DNA of 64,000 nucleotides from an uncultured Bacteroidales bacterium (lineage in GTDB: Bacteria; Bacteroidota; Bacteroidia; Bacteroidales; UBA932), in NCBI GenBank assembly GCA_900320185.1, contig ONRD01000021.1:1-64000 (forward strand), read 5' to 3'. The position numbers and the translations under genes were made by a program. The notes beneath the pieces were generated by a model. The model was not told where the DNA came from, made no database searches, and saw nothing but the letters and a program-made list of their open reading frames with translations. Below are positions 1-8,162 of this stretch, one piece after another (position 1 is the stretch's first letter; every line of letters starts with the position of its first letter).

Positions 1-759
1 GGTATGCTCTCCGACGAGAAATTCTGCGAGAGGGCCCTCAAGTTCGCCCTGCTCAAGGACACGGACGGAAAGTATTACCCGATAGAGGATTACCGCAAGG
101 CGGTCCAGGACAACCAGACCGACAAGGACAAGAAAGTGGTCTTCCTCTATGCCACCGGCACCGATGACCAGTACTCCTACATCGAGGCGGCCAAGGACCT
201 TGGCTACAATGTCCTGCTCATGGACTGCGAACTGGACTCCCACTTCGTGAACCTCCTGGAACAGAAGATCCCGGACTGCAGGTTCGCGCGAGTCGACTCT
301 GATTCCGCAGCCAACCTGATCCCCAAGGAGGACCGTGTCAGGCCCCAGATGTCGGACGATGACAAGAAGGACCTGGAGACGCTGTTCAAGTCAGTCCTTC
401 CGGAGGGGAACGACTATTTCGTCGAAGCCGACAACCTTGGAGAGGGCGGTGCTCCTGTGCTGATCACCCAGAACGAATTCATGCGCAGGTACAGGGAGAT
501 GAGCTCGCTCGGAGGCGGGATGAATTTCTATGGCGAGATGCCGCGTTCCTACAACATCACCGTAAACCTCGAGAACCCCGTTGTCGCCGGCATCGTCAAG
601 GGGATGAAGGACAACAAGGAAAAGGTCAAGGAATATGCGGAAGGCAATGACAGGCTCCGCCAGGTCGTCGACCTTGCGCTGCTGTCGAACGGCATGCTGA
701 AGGGGAAGGCCCTGAGCGATTTCATCGCCAGGAGCGCACGTCTTCTTTCCGCGGAATGA
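1..759 (+). CDS. htpG: Chaperone HtpG (Hsp90), C-terminal part, truncated by window edge
   Basis: This is the last 252 codons of an Hsp90-family ATP-dependent cytosolic chaperone; the reading frame is open back to base 1, so the ATPase domain and start lie outside the window. The visible part covers the end of the middle domain and the C-terminal dimerisation domain. It shows the stretch VVFLYATGTDDQYSYIEAAK, where the family asks which residues line the client cleft, and LMDCELDSHFVNLLEQK. The amphipathic end RQVVDLALLSNGMLKG matches the family's dimer-forming helices. Bacteroidales HtpG proteins are about 680 residues, so roughly 60% is missing here. The gene ends 17 bp before the convergent acyltransferase gene. 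The identification rests on recognised family sequence and is secure; nothing can be said about its promoter. Confidence 0.93.
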   Translation, partial: GMLSDEKFCERALKFALLKDTDGKYYPIEDYRKAVQDNQTDKDKKVVFLYATGTDDQYSYIEAAKDLGYNVLLMDCELDSHFVNLLEQKIPDCRFARVDSDSAANLIPKEDRVRPQMSDDDKKDLETLFKSVLPEGNDYFVEADNLGEGGAPVLITQNEFMRRYREMSSLGGGMNFYGEMPRSYNITVNLENPVVAGIVKGMKDNKEKVKEYAEGNDRLRQVVDLALLSNGMLKGKALSDFIARSARLLSAE

Positions 760-775
760 GGAGCGGGAAGCCTCT

Positions 776-1870
776 CTAAGAGATGATAATCGTCAGGTCG
801 TCGCCATCCTTCGGGTGGCGACGTTCCATTTTCCTCTGGAACCGCTGCATCACCTTGAGCCGGCGCTTCTCGATGTGTTCGCGGAGCTTCTTCTCGGCGT
901 TCTTGGAAAGATCGGGATGCTTCTGGTGCATGGCTTTGATCTGGTTGTCGATGTAGGACTCCACATGCCGGGACTTCTTGTCGTCGTAGATGTCGTCGTA
1001 GCAGATCATTATCCCTGTCTCGATGGCATCGCCGAGTTCGTCGTTGATGCATGAACCGAACGTTTTCATCGTGGGCGAAGTCTTGATGTAGGAGTTGACC
1101 AGCGGAGGGATGCTTGTCCCGAGTTTCCTTACGGCCTCCTTCAGGAGGCGGTAGTCCTTCATCATGTCCTTCTCATAAAGGATCAGGTCGAGGAGGGCCG
1201 GATTGTCGGTCAGTTCCATTTCCTTGTATGGCCTTACCAGACGGTCTTCGTCCTTGAAATGCTTCTTGAGGAAATACAAGTCAAGCGTCCTCGCCGCCTC
1301 GTTGTAGGACGGGTAGATGGTCATCTTTCCGAACAGCCAGATGATGTTCGGGTGGTGGAGTATGACGGAGGCGATTCCTTCCCACAGGTTCTCGAGGGTG
1401 AAAACCGACTTGGAACCGGTCTTTGAACTCTGGTATTCCGGAGCGACGAAGGACCTTCCGAGCTCCATCGTGTGAGGGAGGTAGTCTGAGATGAACTCCT
1501 CGGAGAAATGGAAAAGGTGCGAAGCCGTGATGTCCGGCTGCCCGTTCTCCTTGAGCCTGACGTCCTGGCCAAGGATGAACCTGTAGCCGCCGAGGATGGA
1601 CTCCGACTCCGGATCCCAGACTATCAGCTGCCGGTACGGATTCTCCATCATGTCGTAGTTGTCAAGGTCTACGGACTTCCCGGAACTTGCACCGGCATCC
1701 CTGTAGGAGACTTCCCTTATGCGCCCTATCTCGCGGACGGTGTTGGGAGAATCATGCCATGTGACCACATATAGCTGGTTCCCGCCCCTGCTGGTGTCTC
1801 CCAGCTTCTTGTCGGGCGTCAGTTCTGCCTTGATAAGTTCCTTGTCGACAGGAGGAATGATCTCTTCCAT
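776..1870 (-). CDS. glsB: GNAT-fold N-acyltransferase, GlsB-like (glycine/ornithine lipid synthesis)
   Basis: About 364 residues with the acyl-homoserine-lactone-synthase/OlsB-type GNAT fold (Acetyltransf_5-like): REVSYRDAGASSGKSVDLDNYD, then LIVWDPESESILGGYRFILG, then an SFVAPEYQ segment and a basic C-terminal tail rich in Arg/Lys. In Bacteroides, GlsB attaches a 3-hydroxy acyl chain from acyl carrier protein to glycine, the first step to glycine lipids. It sits directly downstream of a PlsC-type acyltransferase; the pair matches the two-gene glsB/glsA arrangement described in B. thetaiotaomicron. I start it at the ATG at 1870; an in-frame GTG at 1876 would overlap the upstream stop. The function is inferred from family and gene pairing, and ornithine as acceptor cannot be excluded. 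Confidence 0.75.
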   Translation of the reverse strand: MEEIIPPVDKELIKAELTPDKKLGDTSRGGNQLYVVTWHDSPNTVREIGRIREVSYRDAGASSGKSVDLDNYDMMENPYRQLIVWDPESESILGGYRFILGQDVRLKENGQPDITASHLFHFSEEFISDYLPHTMELGRSFVAPEYQSSKTGSKSVFTLENLWEGIASVILHHPNIIWLFGKMTIYPSYNEAARTLDLYFLKKHFKDEDRLVRPYKEMELTDNPALLDLILYEKDMMKDYRLLKEAVRKLGTSIPPLVNSYIKTSPTMKTFGSCINDELGDAIETGIMICYDDIYDDKKSRHVESYIDNQIKAMHQKHPDLSKNAEKKLREHIEKRRLKVMQRFQRKMERRHPKDGDDLTIIIS

Positions 1871-1872
1871 AT

Positions 1873-2694
1873 TCACATAAGATTATATGCTTCTTCACGA
1901 ATCGTCCCTGCCCACTGCTGGTAGGACTTCGATGAATCGAACCTTGTCGGTGGCACCGGCTTGCCGAACACGATCCTGAAACTCTTGTGCCTGGCCTTGT
2001 ACAGCTCGTCGGGGAGGATGGCCATCCCGATGTTGAACTTCAGGCCCAGCGAGCTGAATAAAGACGTGACGCGGTAGAATTTCCCTGAATTCTGTCCTAT
2101 GAAGTGCACGGGAACTATCCACCGGCCGGATTCGACGCTCATCTTCACGAATGACTTGGCCCAGGCCGGATCCTGTACTTTCCCGTCTATCAGCCTCGAG
2201 CATTTGCCTGAAGGGAAGATCAGCACGTCGTTGTCCCCTTCGTAGATTTCCTTCACCATTGCGGGGAGATTCCGGGACTGGCCTCCTAGCTTGTTGACGG
2301 GCACGCACATGCTCGCAAGCCCCTTGATATTCATGAGGAAATCGTTCACCAGGAGTTTTACCGGCCTCTGCTTGGCCGCTCCTATCAAACCGATGAGAGC
2401 GATGCCGTCAGCGCCGCCAAGCGGATGGTTTGAAGCGTAGGTGAGCCTCGCTCCCGGCGGGATCTCCAGGGTGTCGAGGCCGCTGACATCAAGTTTGAGG
2501 TCCAGGTACTTTATGCATTCGGTGCAGAACTCCACCCCTTCATATCCTTTTTCGAGGAAGCCGTTGATGAAATCCTGATGGATGAACTTTTCCATCCACC
2601 GCACGACGAAACGGGGGAAATGCCTCCCCGTCTTCTTCTCCAGGATTTCACCGACTCGTATCGAAGGGTCCGGATTCTCAGTCATGATGCCCAT
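1873..2694 (-). CDS. glsA: PlsC-family O-acyltransferase, GlsA-like
   Basis: A lysophospholipid-acyltransferase-family protein of about 273 residues. The active-site block reads SNHPLGGADGIAL, the family counterpart of the NHX4D motif, followed by VPVNKLGGQSRNLPAM and the FPSGKCSR block that replaces FPEGTRS. In the glycine-lipid pathway such an enzyme adds the second acyl chain to the N-acylglycine made by GlsB, at the inner membrane face. An open frame extends up to 2727, but a TATATTTG -7 box lies at 2722-2715 on this strand, so translation should start downstream of it; ATGs at 2694 and 2685 are the two choices. It is the first gene of a two-gene unit, with its stop next to the glsB-like start. 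The enzyme class is firm; the exact lipid is inference. Confidence 0.78.
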   Translation of the reverse strand: MGIMTENPDPSIRVGEILEKKTGRHFPRFVVRWMEKFIHQDFINGFLEKGYEGVEFCTECIKYLDLKLDVSGLDTLEIPPGARLTYASNHPLGGADGIALIGLIGAAKQRPVKLLVNDFLMNIKGLASMCVPVNKLGGQSRNLPAMVKEIYEGDNDVLIFPSGKCSRLIDGKVQDPAWAKSFVKMSVESGRWIVPVHFIGQNSGKFYRVTSLFSSLGLKFNIGMAILPDELYKARHKSFRIVFGKPVPPTRFDSSKSYQQWAGTIREEAYNLM

Positions 2695-2714
2695 GCTCAA
2701 ACCAAAAACGTTCT

Positions 2715-2722
2715 CAAATATA
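2715..2722 (-). promoter_or_regulatory. Bacteroidetes -7 box for the glsA-glsB unit
   Basis: The minus strand reads TATATTTG here, matching the Bacteroidetes primary-sigma consensus TAnnTTTG. It lies about 20 bp upstream of the ATG at 2694 and downstream of the longer open frame's first codon, which is why the shorter start is preferred. Confidence 0.6.
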
Positions 2723-2763
2723 ATCAAAAACTCGAAATTATCGCCTCTTTGGAAAAAAATGAG

Positions 2764-2771
2764 TATCTTTG
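2764..2771 (+). promoter_or_regulatory. Bacteroidetes -7 box (TATCTTTG)
   Basis: A perfect TATCTTTG lies 23 bp before the ATG at 2795 and diverges from the glsA-like promoter. An in-frame open extension upstream of the box is therefore not translated in this transcript. Confidence 0.65.
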
Positions 2772-2794
2772 CATGGTATAACCAGAGTTCTGAA

Positions 2795-3268
2795 ATGTCG
2801 GCCAGCGAAGCAGTTTATCCCTTAGATCCTGAGAAAGTCTATTTTTCCATGGATGAACTGACCCTTGATACTGAAGAGGGACCCAAGACACTGAAAGTCG
2901 GTGCCTGGCTCAATTACGACCCTGTCCGCATCCATAAGATGATAACCAGGGAGAAGACCCTGAAGGTCGACCAGATCGAGGTTTTCAATCCATTGATGAG
3001 CAAGCTCCGCAGGGCTGACCAGAACTACTACAAGCAGATCATGGGGCTTAATGTGACCATCGATTTCCCCGGTTTCGCGACGGACATAGTCGCCAAGATC
3101 CCTTTCGAGAACGATCCCATCGGCTTCTACAAATGGTGGAGGAAGGGGAAGCATGAAGAAAAGGTCTATCTGTCGAAGGTCAACCAGTTCCGGCTTTTCC
3201 AGAAGGTTTCGCTCATGGAGCCGAAAGTCATGCTGAAGAAGGATCTCGAGTTCCTGTCCTCTTTCTGA
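2795..3268 (+). CDS. Conserved-looking protein of unknown function, 157 aa
   Basis: I do not recognise this protein. From the ATG at 2795 (MSASEAVYPLDPEKVYF) it is soluble, mixed in charge and has no signal peptide or membrane segment. It contains aromatic clusters such as GFYKWWRKGKHEEKVYL and ends in EFLSSF. The open frame runs upstream to 2582, but that part overlaps the divergent acyltransferase gene and lies before the TATCTTTG promoter, so I reject it. Codon use and GC are like the neighbouring core genes. It is probably monocistronic, because the next gene has its own promoter at 3295-3325. No function is proposed. Confidence 0.6.
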   Translation: MSASEAVYPLDPEKVYFSMDELTLDTEEGPKTLKVGAWLNYDPVRIHKMITREKTLKVDQIEVFNPLMSKLRRADQNYYKQIMGLNVTIDFPGFATDIVAKIPFENDPIGFYKWWRKGKHEEKVYLSKVNQFRLFQKVSLMEPKVMLKKDLEFLSSF

Positions 3269-3294
3269 TTCCGCCCGTCCCCGTTCGTCTTTTT

Positions 3295-3325
3295 TTTGTT
3301 AATTCAAAGATAATTACTATCTTTG
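3295..3325 (+). promoter_or_regulatory. Complete Bacteroidetes promoter (-33 TTTG, -7 TATCTTTG)
   Basis: TTTG at 3295-3298 and TATCTTTG at 3318-3325 are separated by 19 bp, the canonical spacing. It drives the DUF4332-type gene that starts at 3378. Confidence 0.75.
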
Positions 3326-3377
3326 GATTTGACGCGTGTAAAAGGAACAACTTTTTTTACCATAAATTCATTTCGAA

Positions 3378-3785
3378 ATGACTTACAAGATTATTGACAT
3401 CCAGGGTATCGGACCTGTCTATGCCGAGAAGCTCATCGCCGCCGGCATAGAGACCGTAGACCAGCTTCTTGAAGCAGGCAAGACCCCCAAGGGACGCAAG
3501 GAACTTGAGGAGAAGACAGAGATCGCCGGCAAACTCATCCTTACATGGGTGAATCATGCCGACCTCTTCAGGATCAACGGAGTAGGACCTCAGTTCTCCG
3601 AACTTCTCGAGGCTTCAGGTGTCGACACCGTGAAGGAATTCCAGCACAGGGTCGCAGCCAACCTCGAGGCGAAGATGAAGGAAGTCAACGAGGAAAAGCA
3701 TCTGACCAAGGTCGTTCCCAGCGTCAAGATGCTCCAGAAGATGATCGACCAGGCCAAGGAACTTCCTCCGGTGGTGACCTACTAG
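3378..3785 (+). CDS. DUF4332-type helix-hairpin-helix protein
   Basis: A 135-residue protein built of two helix-hairpin-helix-like units. The first is DIQGIGPVYAEKLIAAGIET with the GIGPVYAEKL hairpin at residues 9-18, and the second is RINGVGPQFSELLEASGVDT at about residues 62-81. This repeated glycine hairpin is typical of DUF4332 proteins and of DNA polymerase lambda/beta-like HhH folds, which suggests non-specific DNA or RNA binding. It has its own consensus promoter and is closed by a strong intrinsic terminator at 3806-3832, so it is a single-gene transcript. The assignment to the HhH class is firm; the biological role is unknown. Confidence 0.8.
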   Translation: MTYKIIDIQGIGPVYAEKLIAAGIETVDQLLEAGKTPKGRKELEEKTEIAGKLILTWVNHADLFRINGVGPQFSELLEASGVDTVKEFQHRVAANLEAKMKEVNEEKHLTKVVPSVKMLQKMIDQAKELPPVVTY

Positions 3786-3805
3786 TCCCCATCCTTGACA
3801 CTCAG

Positions 3806-3832
3806 GGCAGCGGTACGCCGCTGCCTTTTTTT
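3806..3832 (+). terminator. Intrinsic terminator after the DUF4332-type gene
   Basis: The perfect 8-bp stem GGCAGCGG/CCGCTGCC with a TACG loop is followed by seven T residues. It also shows that the next gene must start downstream (3864), not at the earlier in-frame ATG at 3795. Confidence 0.85.
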
Positions 3833-3863
3833 ATCGCATCGAAAAGCTGCAGGCGCTTTCCAT

Positions 3864-4601
3864 ATGTCCGAGGTAATCATCATGGACCTTTCCGGGACAT
3901 ATCCTGGAATGGATATGCCCCCGGGGCGCGTGATCGACTGCACCGGAATCGGCGGCAGCATGCGCTACTGCGAGCCTCAGGCTTATGAGGCCCTGAGGAC
4001 CAAGGTCAGGGACAGCGCCGCTTCCCCGCGCGGGATACATTTCATCGACGGGGGTGACTACCATTACCTTTCAATGCTCTGGACCGGAATGCTGGCCGAA
4101 CCCTTCAGCCTCATCGTTTTCGACCATCATCCCGACATGCAGCCTCCTCTTTTCGACGGGGTCCTGAGCTGCGGCGGCTGGGTGGCCGGCGTCCTCGACG
4201 GAAACCCTATGCTGGACAAGGTCCTGCTGGCGGGGATATCCCCGTCCCTGGCCGGTGAGACACTGCCGTGGAAGGACAGGGTCCTCGCCCTTGACGAAGG
4301 ATCCTTCACCTTCGACGGTTTCCGGGAGGCACTCGGTTTCCTCGACCGGTCCCTTCCGGTCTACCTGAGCATAGACAAGGATGTCCTCGGCCGTCAGTGG
4401 GCAAGGACCAACTGGGACCAGGGCAGCCTTTCGCTGCCCCTCCTTGAAAAGGCCATCGAGGCGCTTGCAGCCCGTTTCCGCGTCATCGGGGCGGACATAT
4501 GCGGGTTGGATCCGGAGTCGGCCGACCCGGACGTCCTGGAGGTCAATTCGAGGACTGACAGGGAACTTGCTTCCTTCCTCCGTGGGATATTGTCTGTGTG
4601 A
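3864..4601 (+). CDS. Arginase/ureohydrolase-fold protein
   Basis: A protein of about 245 residues with the ureohydrolase metal-binding pattern: FIDGGDYHYL in place of GGDHS, then VFDHHPDMQ in place of DAHxD, then LSIDKDVLG in place of SxDxDxxDP. A second acidic cluster, VIGADICGLDPESADPDV, corresponds to the usual helix region before the C-terminus. The binuclear-metal residues are largely present, but the canonical DP after the third motif is altered, so the substrate need not be arginine or agmatine. It starts at the ATG at 3864, because the longer open frame begins inside the preceding terminator. It is followed by its own spacer and a new promoter. The fold assignment is good; the reaction is not determined. 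Confidence 0.72.
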   Translation: MSEVIIMDLSGTYPGMDMPPGRVIDCTGIGGSMRYCEPQAYEALRTKVRDSAASPRGIHFIDGGDYHYLSMLWTGMLAEPFSLIVFDHHPDMQPPLFDGVLSCGGWVAGVLDGNPMLDKVLLAGISPSLAGETLPWKDRVLALDEGSFTFDGFREALGFLDRSLPVYLSIDKDVLGRQWARTNWDQGSLSLPLLEKAIEALAARFRVIGADICGLDPESADPDVLEVNSRTDRELASFLRGILSV

Positions 4602-4620
4602 GGCTTTTTCCTTATATTTG
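4590..4620 (+). promoter_or_regulatory. Promoter for the SUMF1-fold lipoprotein gene
   Basis: TATATTTG at 4613-4620 with TTG at 4590-4592, 20 bp upstream. The site overlaps the end of the arginase-fold gene and lies 24 bp before the ATG at 4644. Confidence 0.55.
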
Positions 4621-4643
4621 TCTTTCAGACAAAAAGTGAAAAG

Positions 4644-6116
4644 ATGAAAAGGATTCCAAGAATAGCCGTCCTCATTGCGGCCGCCTTCCTGGCGTTCTCC
4701 TGCAAGACTGATTCGTCAATCTCCCAAGAGGTTGACTATCAGTTGTCCTACAGCATAGGGGACCAGAGTTTCGAAATGATGGAAGTGCCGTCCGGCAACT
4801 TCTCCATGCATGTGTCTGCCGACAACCGGAGGCTCGTGACCGGCGGTATAATACATGAGGTGGCCCTCGATGGTTTCGTCATCAGCAAGGAACCGGTGTC
4901 CACGGCCCTGTGGACTGCCGTCATGGGAAAGGACCCAAGCTCGGCGAAAGACCCTTCCGCCCCTGTCGACATGGTCTCCTACGATGAGGCGCTCAAGTTC
5001 ATCGCCAAGCTCGGGAAACTTACGGGCAAGACCTTCTTCCTGCCGACCGAAGCCCAGTGGGAATATGCCTGCCGCCAGACGGGGAGCCGTGGGTTCACCA
5101 AGGTTGCGGAATGGTGCAGGGACAGTTACGAGGAGGTCCCTTCCGGCGCCACAAAGACTGATTATTTCGTCCCGCTGTCCCTTGCCATCAATCCTGAAGG
5201 GCCCAAGGAAGTCAGCAGGAAAGTGGTCCGGACAGTCCTGGAGAGGATGCCGCTTGACCGACATACCAGAAAGCTCAAGGTAGGCTTCAGGGTTGCCCAG
5301 CTTTCCGGAGACAAGCTCCCCGAGAGTTTCCTTTCCGCACTGGACGGCCCAGCCATGGACCGCGAAAAGACGGAATTCGGGGAAGGCCGGGCGGAGACGG
5401 TCCAGGTAGGACCGGTGGCCGTCAGGATGGTCAAGGTGAAAGGCGGTACCTTCAGCATGGGGTTCAACGAGCTCTACGATGCCCCTTACATGAATTTCAA
5501 GGTCAATGACAACGAGATCCCTCCCCACGATGTCACGGTCGACGATTTCCAGATCGCTGAATGCGAAGTGACCGTGGAACTGTGGAAGGCGGTGATGGGG
5601 TCGGTCCCTTACCTCAACGACACCACCCTTGCCAACAGGCCTGTCAGGAATGTCTCATGGTACAACTGCCAGACCTTCATAAGGAAGCTCAATGAGATGA
5701 CGGGCAGGAAGTTCCGTCTCCCCACCGAAGCCGAGTGGGAATATGCCGCCCGAGGCGGGCAGCTTTCCCGCCATACCGGTTTTGCCGGCGGGAACGACAT
5801 GAAGTCCGTGATGTGGTACTACGACAATTCGGGGACCAATCCGAAAGATGTGAAGCCTCAGGCTGTCAAGACCATGAAACCCAACGAACTCGGGCTCTAT
5901 GACATGAGCGGCAACGTCTGGGAGTGGGTCTTCGACCGTGCGGCTCCTTACGGGAATGCCTCCCTGGACAATCCGGCCGGTCCGGCCGAAGGAAGCAGCC
6001 GCATCCTCAAAGGCGGCAGTTTCTCCAGCGAATGGGTCGCCTGCAGGATATCCAACAGGATGTTCATGCCGGCCAAGAATACCAAGGGAACTTTCGGTTT
6101 CAGACTGGCCATTTAG
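4644..6116 (+). CDS. Lipoprotein with two tandem formylglycine-enzyme (SUMF1) domains
   Basis: A 490-residue lipoprotein: signal peptide with lipobox FLAFSC (Cys at residue 20), then two SUMF1/FGE-sulfatase domains at roughly 45-225 and 255-490. The second is well formed (GGTFSMGFNE, LPTEAEWEYAARGG, GLYDMSGNVWEWV, GGSFSSEWVACRISNR). The first keeps LPTEAQWEYACR but is shortened and lacks the NVWEW block. In the second domain only one of the two catalytic cysteine positions of true formylglycine enzymes is Cys; the other is Ser. It is thus probably a binding or structural relative, as in gliding/secretion lipoproteins of GldJ/GldK type, not a sulfatase activator. The next gene starts 5 bp after its stop, so the two are likely co-transcribed and may act together at the envelope. 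Confidence 0.78.
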   Translation: MKRIPRIAVLIAAAFLAFSCKTDSSISQEVDYQLSYSIGDQSFEMMEVPSGNFSMHVSADNRRLVTGGIIHEVALDGFVISKEPVSTALWTAVMGKDPSSAKDPSAPVDMVSYDEALKFIAKLGKLTGKTFFLPTEAQWEYACRQTGSRGFTKVAEWCRDSYEEVPSGATKTDYFVPLSLAINPEGPKEVSRKVVRTVLERMPLDRHTRKLKVGFRVAQLSGDKLPESFLSALDGPAMDREKTEFGEGRAETVQVGPVAVRMVKVKGGTFSMGFNELYDAPYMNFKVNDNEIPPHDVTVDDFQIAECEVTVELWKAVMGSVPYLNDTTLANRPVRNVSWYNCQTFIRKLNEMTGRKFRLPTEAEWEYAARGGQLSRHTGFAGGNDMKSVMWYYDNSGTNPKDVKPQAVKTMKPNELGLYDMSGNVWEWVFDRAAPYGNASLDNPAGPAEGSSRILKGGSFSSEWVACRISNRMFMPAKNTKGTFGFRLAI

Positions 6117-6121
6117 TGAAG

Positions 6122-7003
6122 ATGGAAAGCAAGCGGGAACAGAAGGGCAGTCCAAGGAAGGCATCCGTGATCACCCTGGCTGCTTTGGCCATCCTGGGTA
6201 CGGGCTACTATTTCCTGCCCGGCAGGACTTCTTCCGACGGCGGATCCGCCGAGGCCTCCGATCCTGCGGAGGTGATGGCCCGCCTGGAGATTCCCTACCG
6301 CTTCGACGACAATGCAGGCAACATCGTCGAGCACATGGGTTACACCCTTTCCTACAATTCCGAACTCAGGGTGCCCAATTGGGTCGCCTATGAACTCCTC
6401 GAATCCGAGGCGAATTCGTCCTACCGGCCCCGGGAGGACTCTTTCGAACCGGATCCCCTCATAAAGGGGCGTCAGGCTTACGACCGCGATTATGTGGGCG
6501 CAGGCTACGACCGGGGGCACATGGCCCCGTCCGGGGACATGAAATGGAGTTCCCAGGCCATGAAGGAGAGTTTCTATCTGAGCAACACCTGCCCGCAGAA
6601 CCACAACCTGAACGCCGGAGCCTGGAACGACCTTGAGCAGCAGGTGCGCCGTGAAGCAAGGTATTACGGAAGGGTATGGGTCGTATGCGGACCGTTGTTC
6701 GAAAGCAATTCTCCCCGTCATGTAGGCGAGAACCATGTAGCCGTTCCGGATCGTTTCTTCAAGGCACTCCTTGCCAGGAAGAAGGACGGGAGTTATGCTG
6801 CGATAGGCTTTGTGTTCCCGAACAGTTCCTGCCTGAGGAACCTTTCGCTTTATTGTATGACGGTGGACGAATTGGAGGAGAAGGTGGGAATGGACCTTTT
6901 CTTCAACCTCGACCCTGAGGCCCAGGACAAGGTTGAAGCGGTGTCCGACCCCTACGGCGACTGGAGGATAAAGGACGAGATACTCAGGGACAAGGAGTAC
7001 TGA
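6122..7003 (+). CDS. Membrane-anchored or secreted DNA/RNA non-specific endonuclease (NucA/NUC1 family)
   Basis: From the ATG at 6122 the protein has 293 residues. An N-terminal hydrophobic helix (about residues 14-32, SVITLAALAILGTGYYFLPG) acts as signal anchor. The nuclease domain follows with DRGHMAPSGDM, the DRGH motif that holds the catalytic histidine, and NTCPQNHNLNAGAWNDLEQ, which supplies the Mg-binding Asn and the Glu. These enzymes cut single- and double-stranded DNA and RNA, here presumably outside the cytoplasm for scavenging or cell-wall-adjacent DNA turnover. It follows the SUMF1-fold lipoprotein gene after 5 bp and is probably in the same transcript. The family call is secure; the role is inferred. 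Confidence 0.88.
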   Translation: MESKREQKGSPRKASVITLAALAILGTGYYFLPGRTSSDGGSAEASDPAEVMARLEIPYRFDDNAGNIVEHMGYTLSYNSELRVPNWVAYELLESEANSSYRPREDSFEPDPLIKGRQAYDRDYVGAGYDRGHMAPSGDMKWSSQAMKESFYLSNTCPQNHNLNAGAWNDLEQQVRREARYYGRVWVVCGPLFESNSPRHVGENHVAVPDRFFKALLARKKDGSYAAIGFVFPNSSCLRNLSLYCMTVDELEEKVGMDLFFNLDPEAQDKVEAVSDPYGDWRIKDEILRDKEY

Positions 7004-7038
7004 CAATGATTTGATACATAATTAATACGCAAGATATT

Positions 7039-8142
7039 ATGGAGGAACAACTGAAACTGACCTGTCTTCATGACAGCCATCTGGCCCTCGGGGCCAAGAT
7101 GAGTCCCTTCGCGGGATTCGACATGCCTATCCAGTACTCTTCGATCAAGGAAGAGCACCTCGCCGTGCGCGGGAAGGTGGGGATGTTCGACGTTTCCCAC
7201 ATGGGGGAGATATTCGTCTGCGGCAAGGATGCAGAGAGATTCGTCAATCATGTTTTCACCAATGACGTGAGGACGATGGAGCCGGGACAGGTGCTCTATG
7301 GGATGATGCTTTACCCCGATGGAGGGACCGTCGACGACCTGCTGGTCTACAAGGAGTTCGAACCGGACCATTATCTCCTTGTCGTCAATGCCGCCAACAT
7401 AGAGAAGGACTACCGGTGGATACTCGACAACAAGGAAGGGCTCGATGTGGAAATCCTCGAAGATTCCGCTTCCTGGGGGCAGATCGCCGTGCAGGGGCCC
7501 CTGAGCGAGCAGTATGTGGCCGGGACTCTTGGCTTCAAGGAAGCAGCCGGACTCAAGTTCTACACCTTCAAGGACTTCAGCGACGAGGGCCGTAGGGTCA
7601 TCGTCAGCCGTACCGGCTACACCGGTGAAGACGGTTTTGAGATATATGCCTCTCCCGCGCTGATCCGCAAGTATTGGGACACCCTTCTTGCGGCAGGAGT
7701 CGTGCCTTGCGGGCTCGGCTGCCGTGACACCCTTCGCTTCGAGGCCGGACTGCCTCTGTACGGAGACGAACTGTCGGCCGAGATTTCACCCGTTACGTCC
7801 GGACTCAGCATGTTCTGCAAGCTGGACAAGGAAGAGTTCATCGGCAAGGAGGCGATAGCTGCCCAGAAGGCCGACGGCACGCCCATGAAGATCGTCGGTA
7901 TCGAACTCCAGGACAACGCAGTCCCCAGGGCCGGGTATCCGGTCGAACTCGAGGACGGTACCGAGGTCGGAACGGTGACTACCGGCTACCACAGCATCTC
8001 GCTGGACAAGAGCATCTGCTTCGCACTTGTGAAGAGGGAGCATGGTGCGCTTGACACACCCCTCTTTGTCCGCATCAGGAAAAAGGTTTTCCCCGGCAAG
8101 GTGATCAAGAAGAGATTCTATTCGACGAATTACAAGAAATAA
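7039..8142 (+). CDS. gcvT: Aminomethyltransferase, glycine cleavage T protein
   Basis: A 367-residue T protein. It transfers the aminomethyl carbon of glycine from the lipoyl arm of GcvH to tetrahydrofolate, releasing ammonia. The sequence shows the family's FAGFDMPIQYSSIKEEHLAV start, the folate-site stretch GMFDVSHMGEI, the central RTGYTGEDGFEIY and the C-terminal GYPVELEDGTEVGTVTTGY barrel. The length is normal. It is the first gene of gcvT-gcvH-gcvPA-gcvPB, all on the plus strand with gaps of 20, 5 and 5 bp. The final partner, serine hydroxymethyltransferase, is elsewhere in the window (31168-32496). No glycine riboswitch hairpins are evident in the short 35-bp leader. Confident assignment. 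Confidence 0.96.
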   Translation: MEEQLKLTCLHDSHLALGAKMSPFAGFDMPIQYSSIKEEHLAVRGKVGMFDVSHMGEIFVCGKDAERFVNHVFTNDVRTMEPGQVLYGMMLYPDGGTVDDLLVYKEFEPDHYLLVVNAANIEKDYRWILDNKEGLDVEILEDSASWGQIAVQGPLSEQYVAGTLGFKEAAGLKFYTFKDFSDEGRRVIVSRTGYTGEDGFEIYASPALIRKYWDTLLAAGVVPCGLGCRDTLRFEAGLPLYGDELSAEISPVTSGLSMFCKLDKEEFIGKEAIAAQKADGTPMKIVGIELQDNAVPRAGYPVELEDGTEVGTVTTGYHSISLDKSICFALVKREHGALDTPLFVRIRKKVFPGKVIKKRFYSTNYKK

Positions 8143-8162
8143 TCCATAACCAATCAATTATC

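Noticed and set aside
549..1052. Minus-strand open frame overlapping htpG and the GNAT gene
   Set aside because: Its first part is the antisense of htpG and the rest is the GNAT coding region read in another frame. No independent promoter.
3795..3863. Upstream start for the arginase-fold gene
   Set aside because: These codons lie inside and just after the intrinsic terminator of the preceding gene; the ATG at 3864 begins the conserved sequence.
7004..7038. Glycine riboswitch before gcvT
   Set aside because: The gap is only 35 bp, too short for an aptamer, and no conserved riboswitch elements are present.
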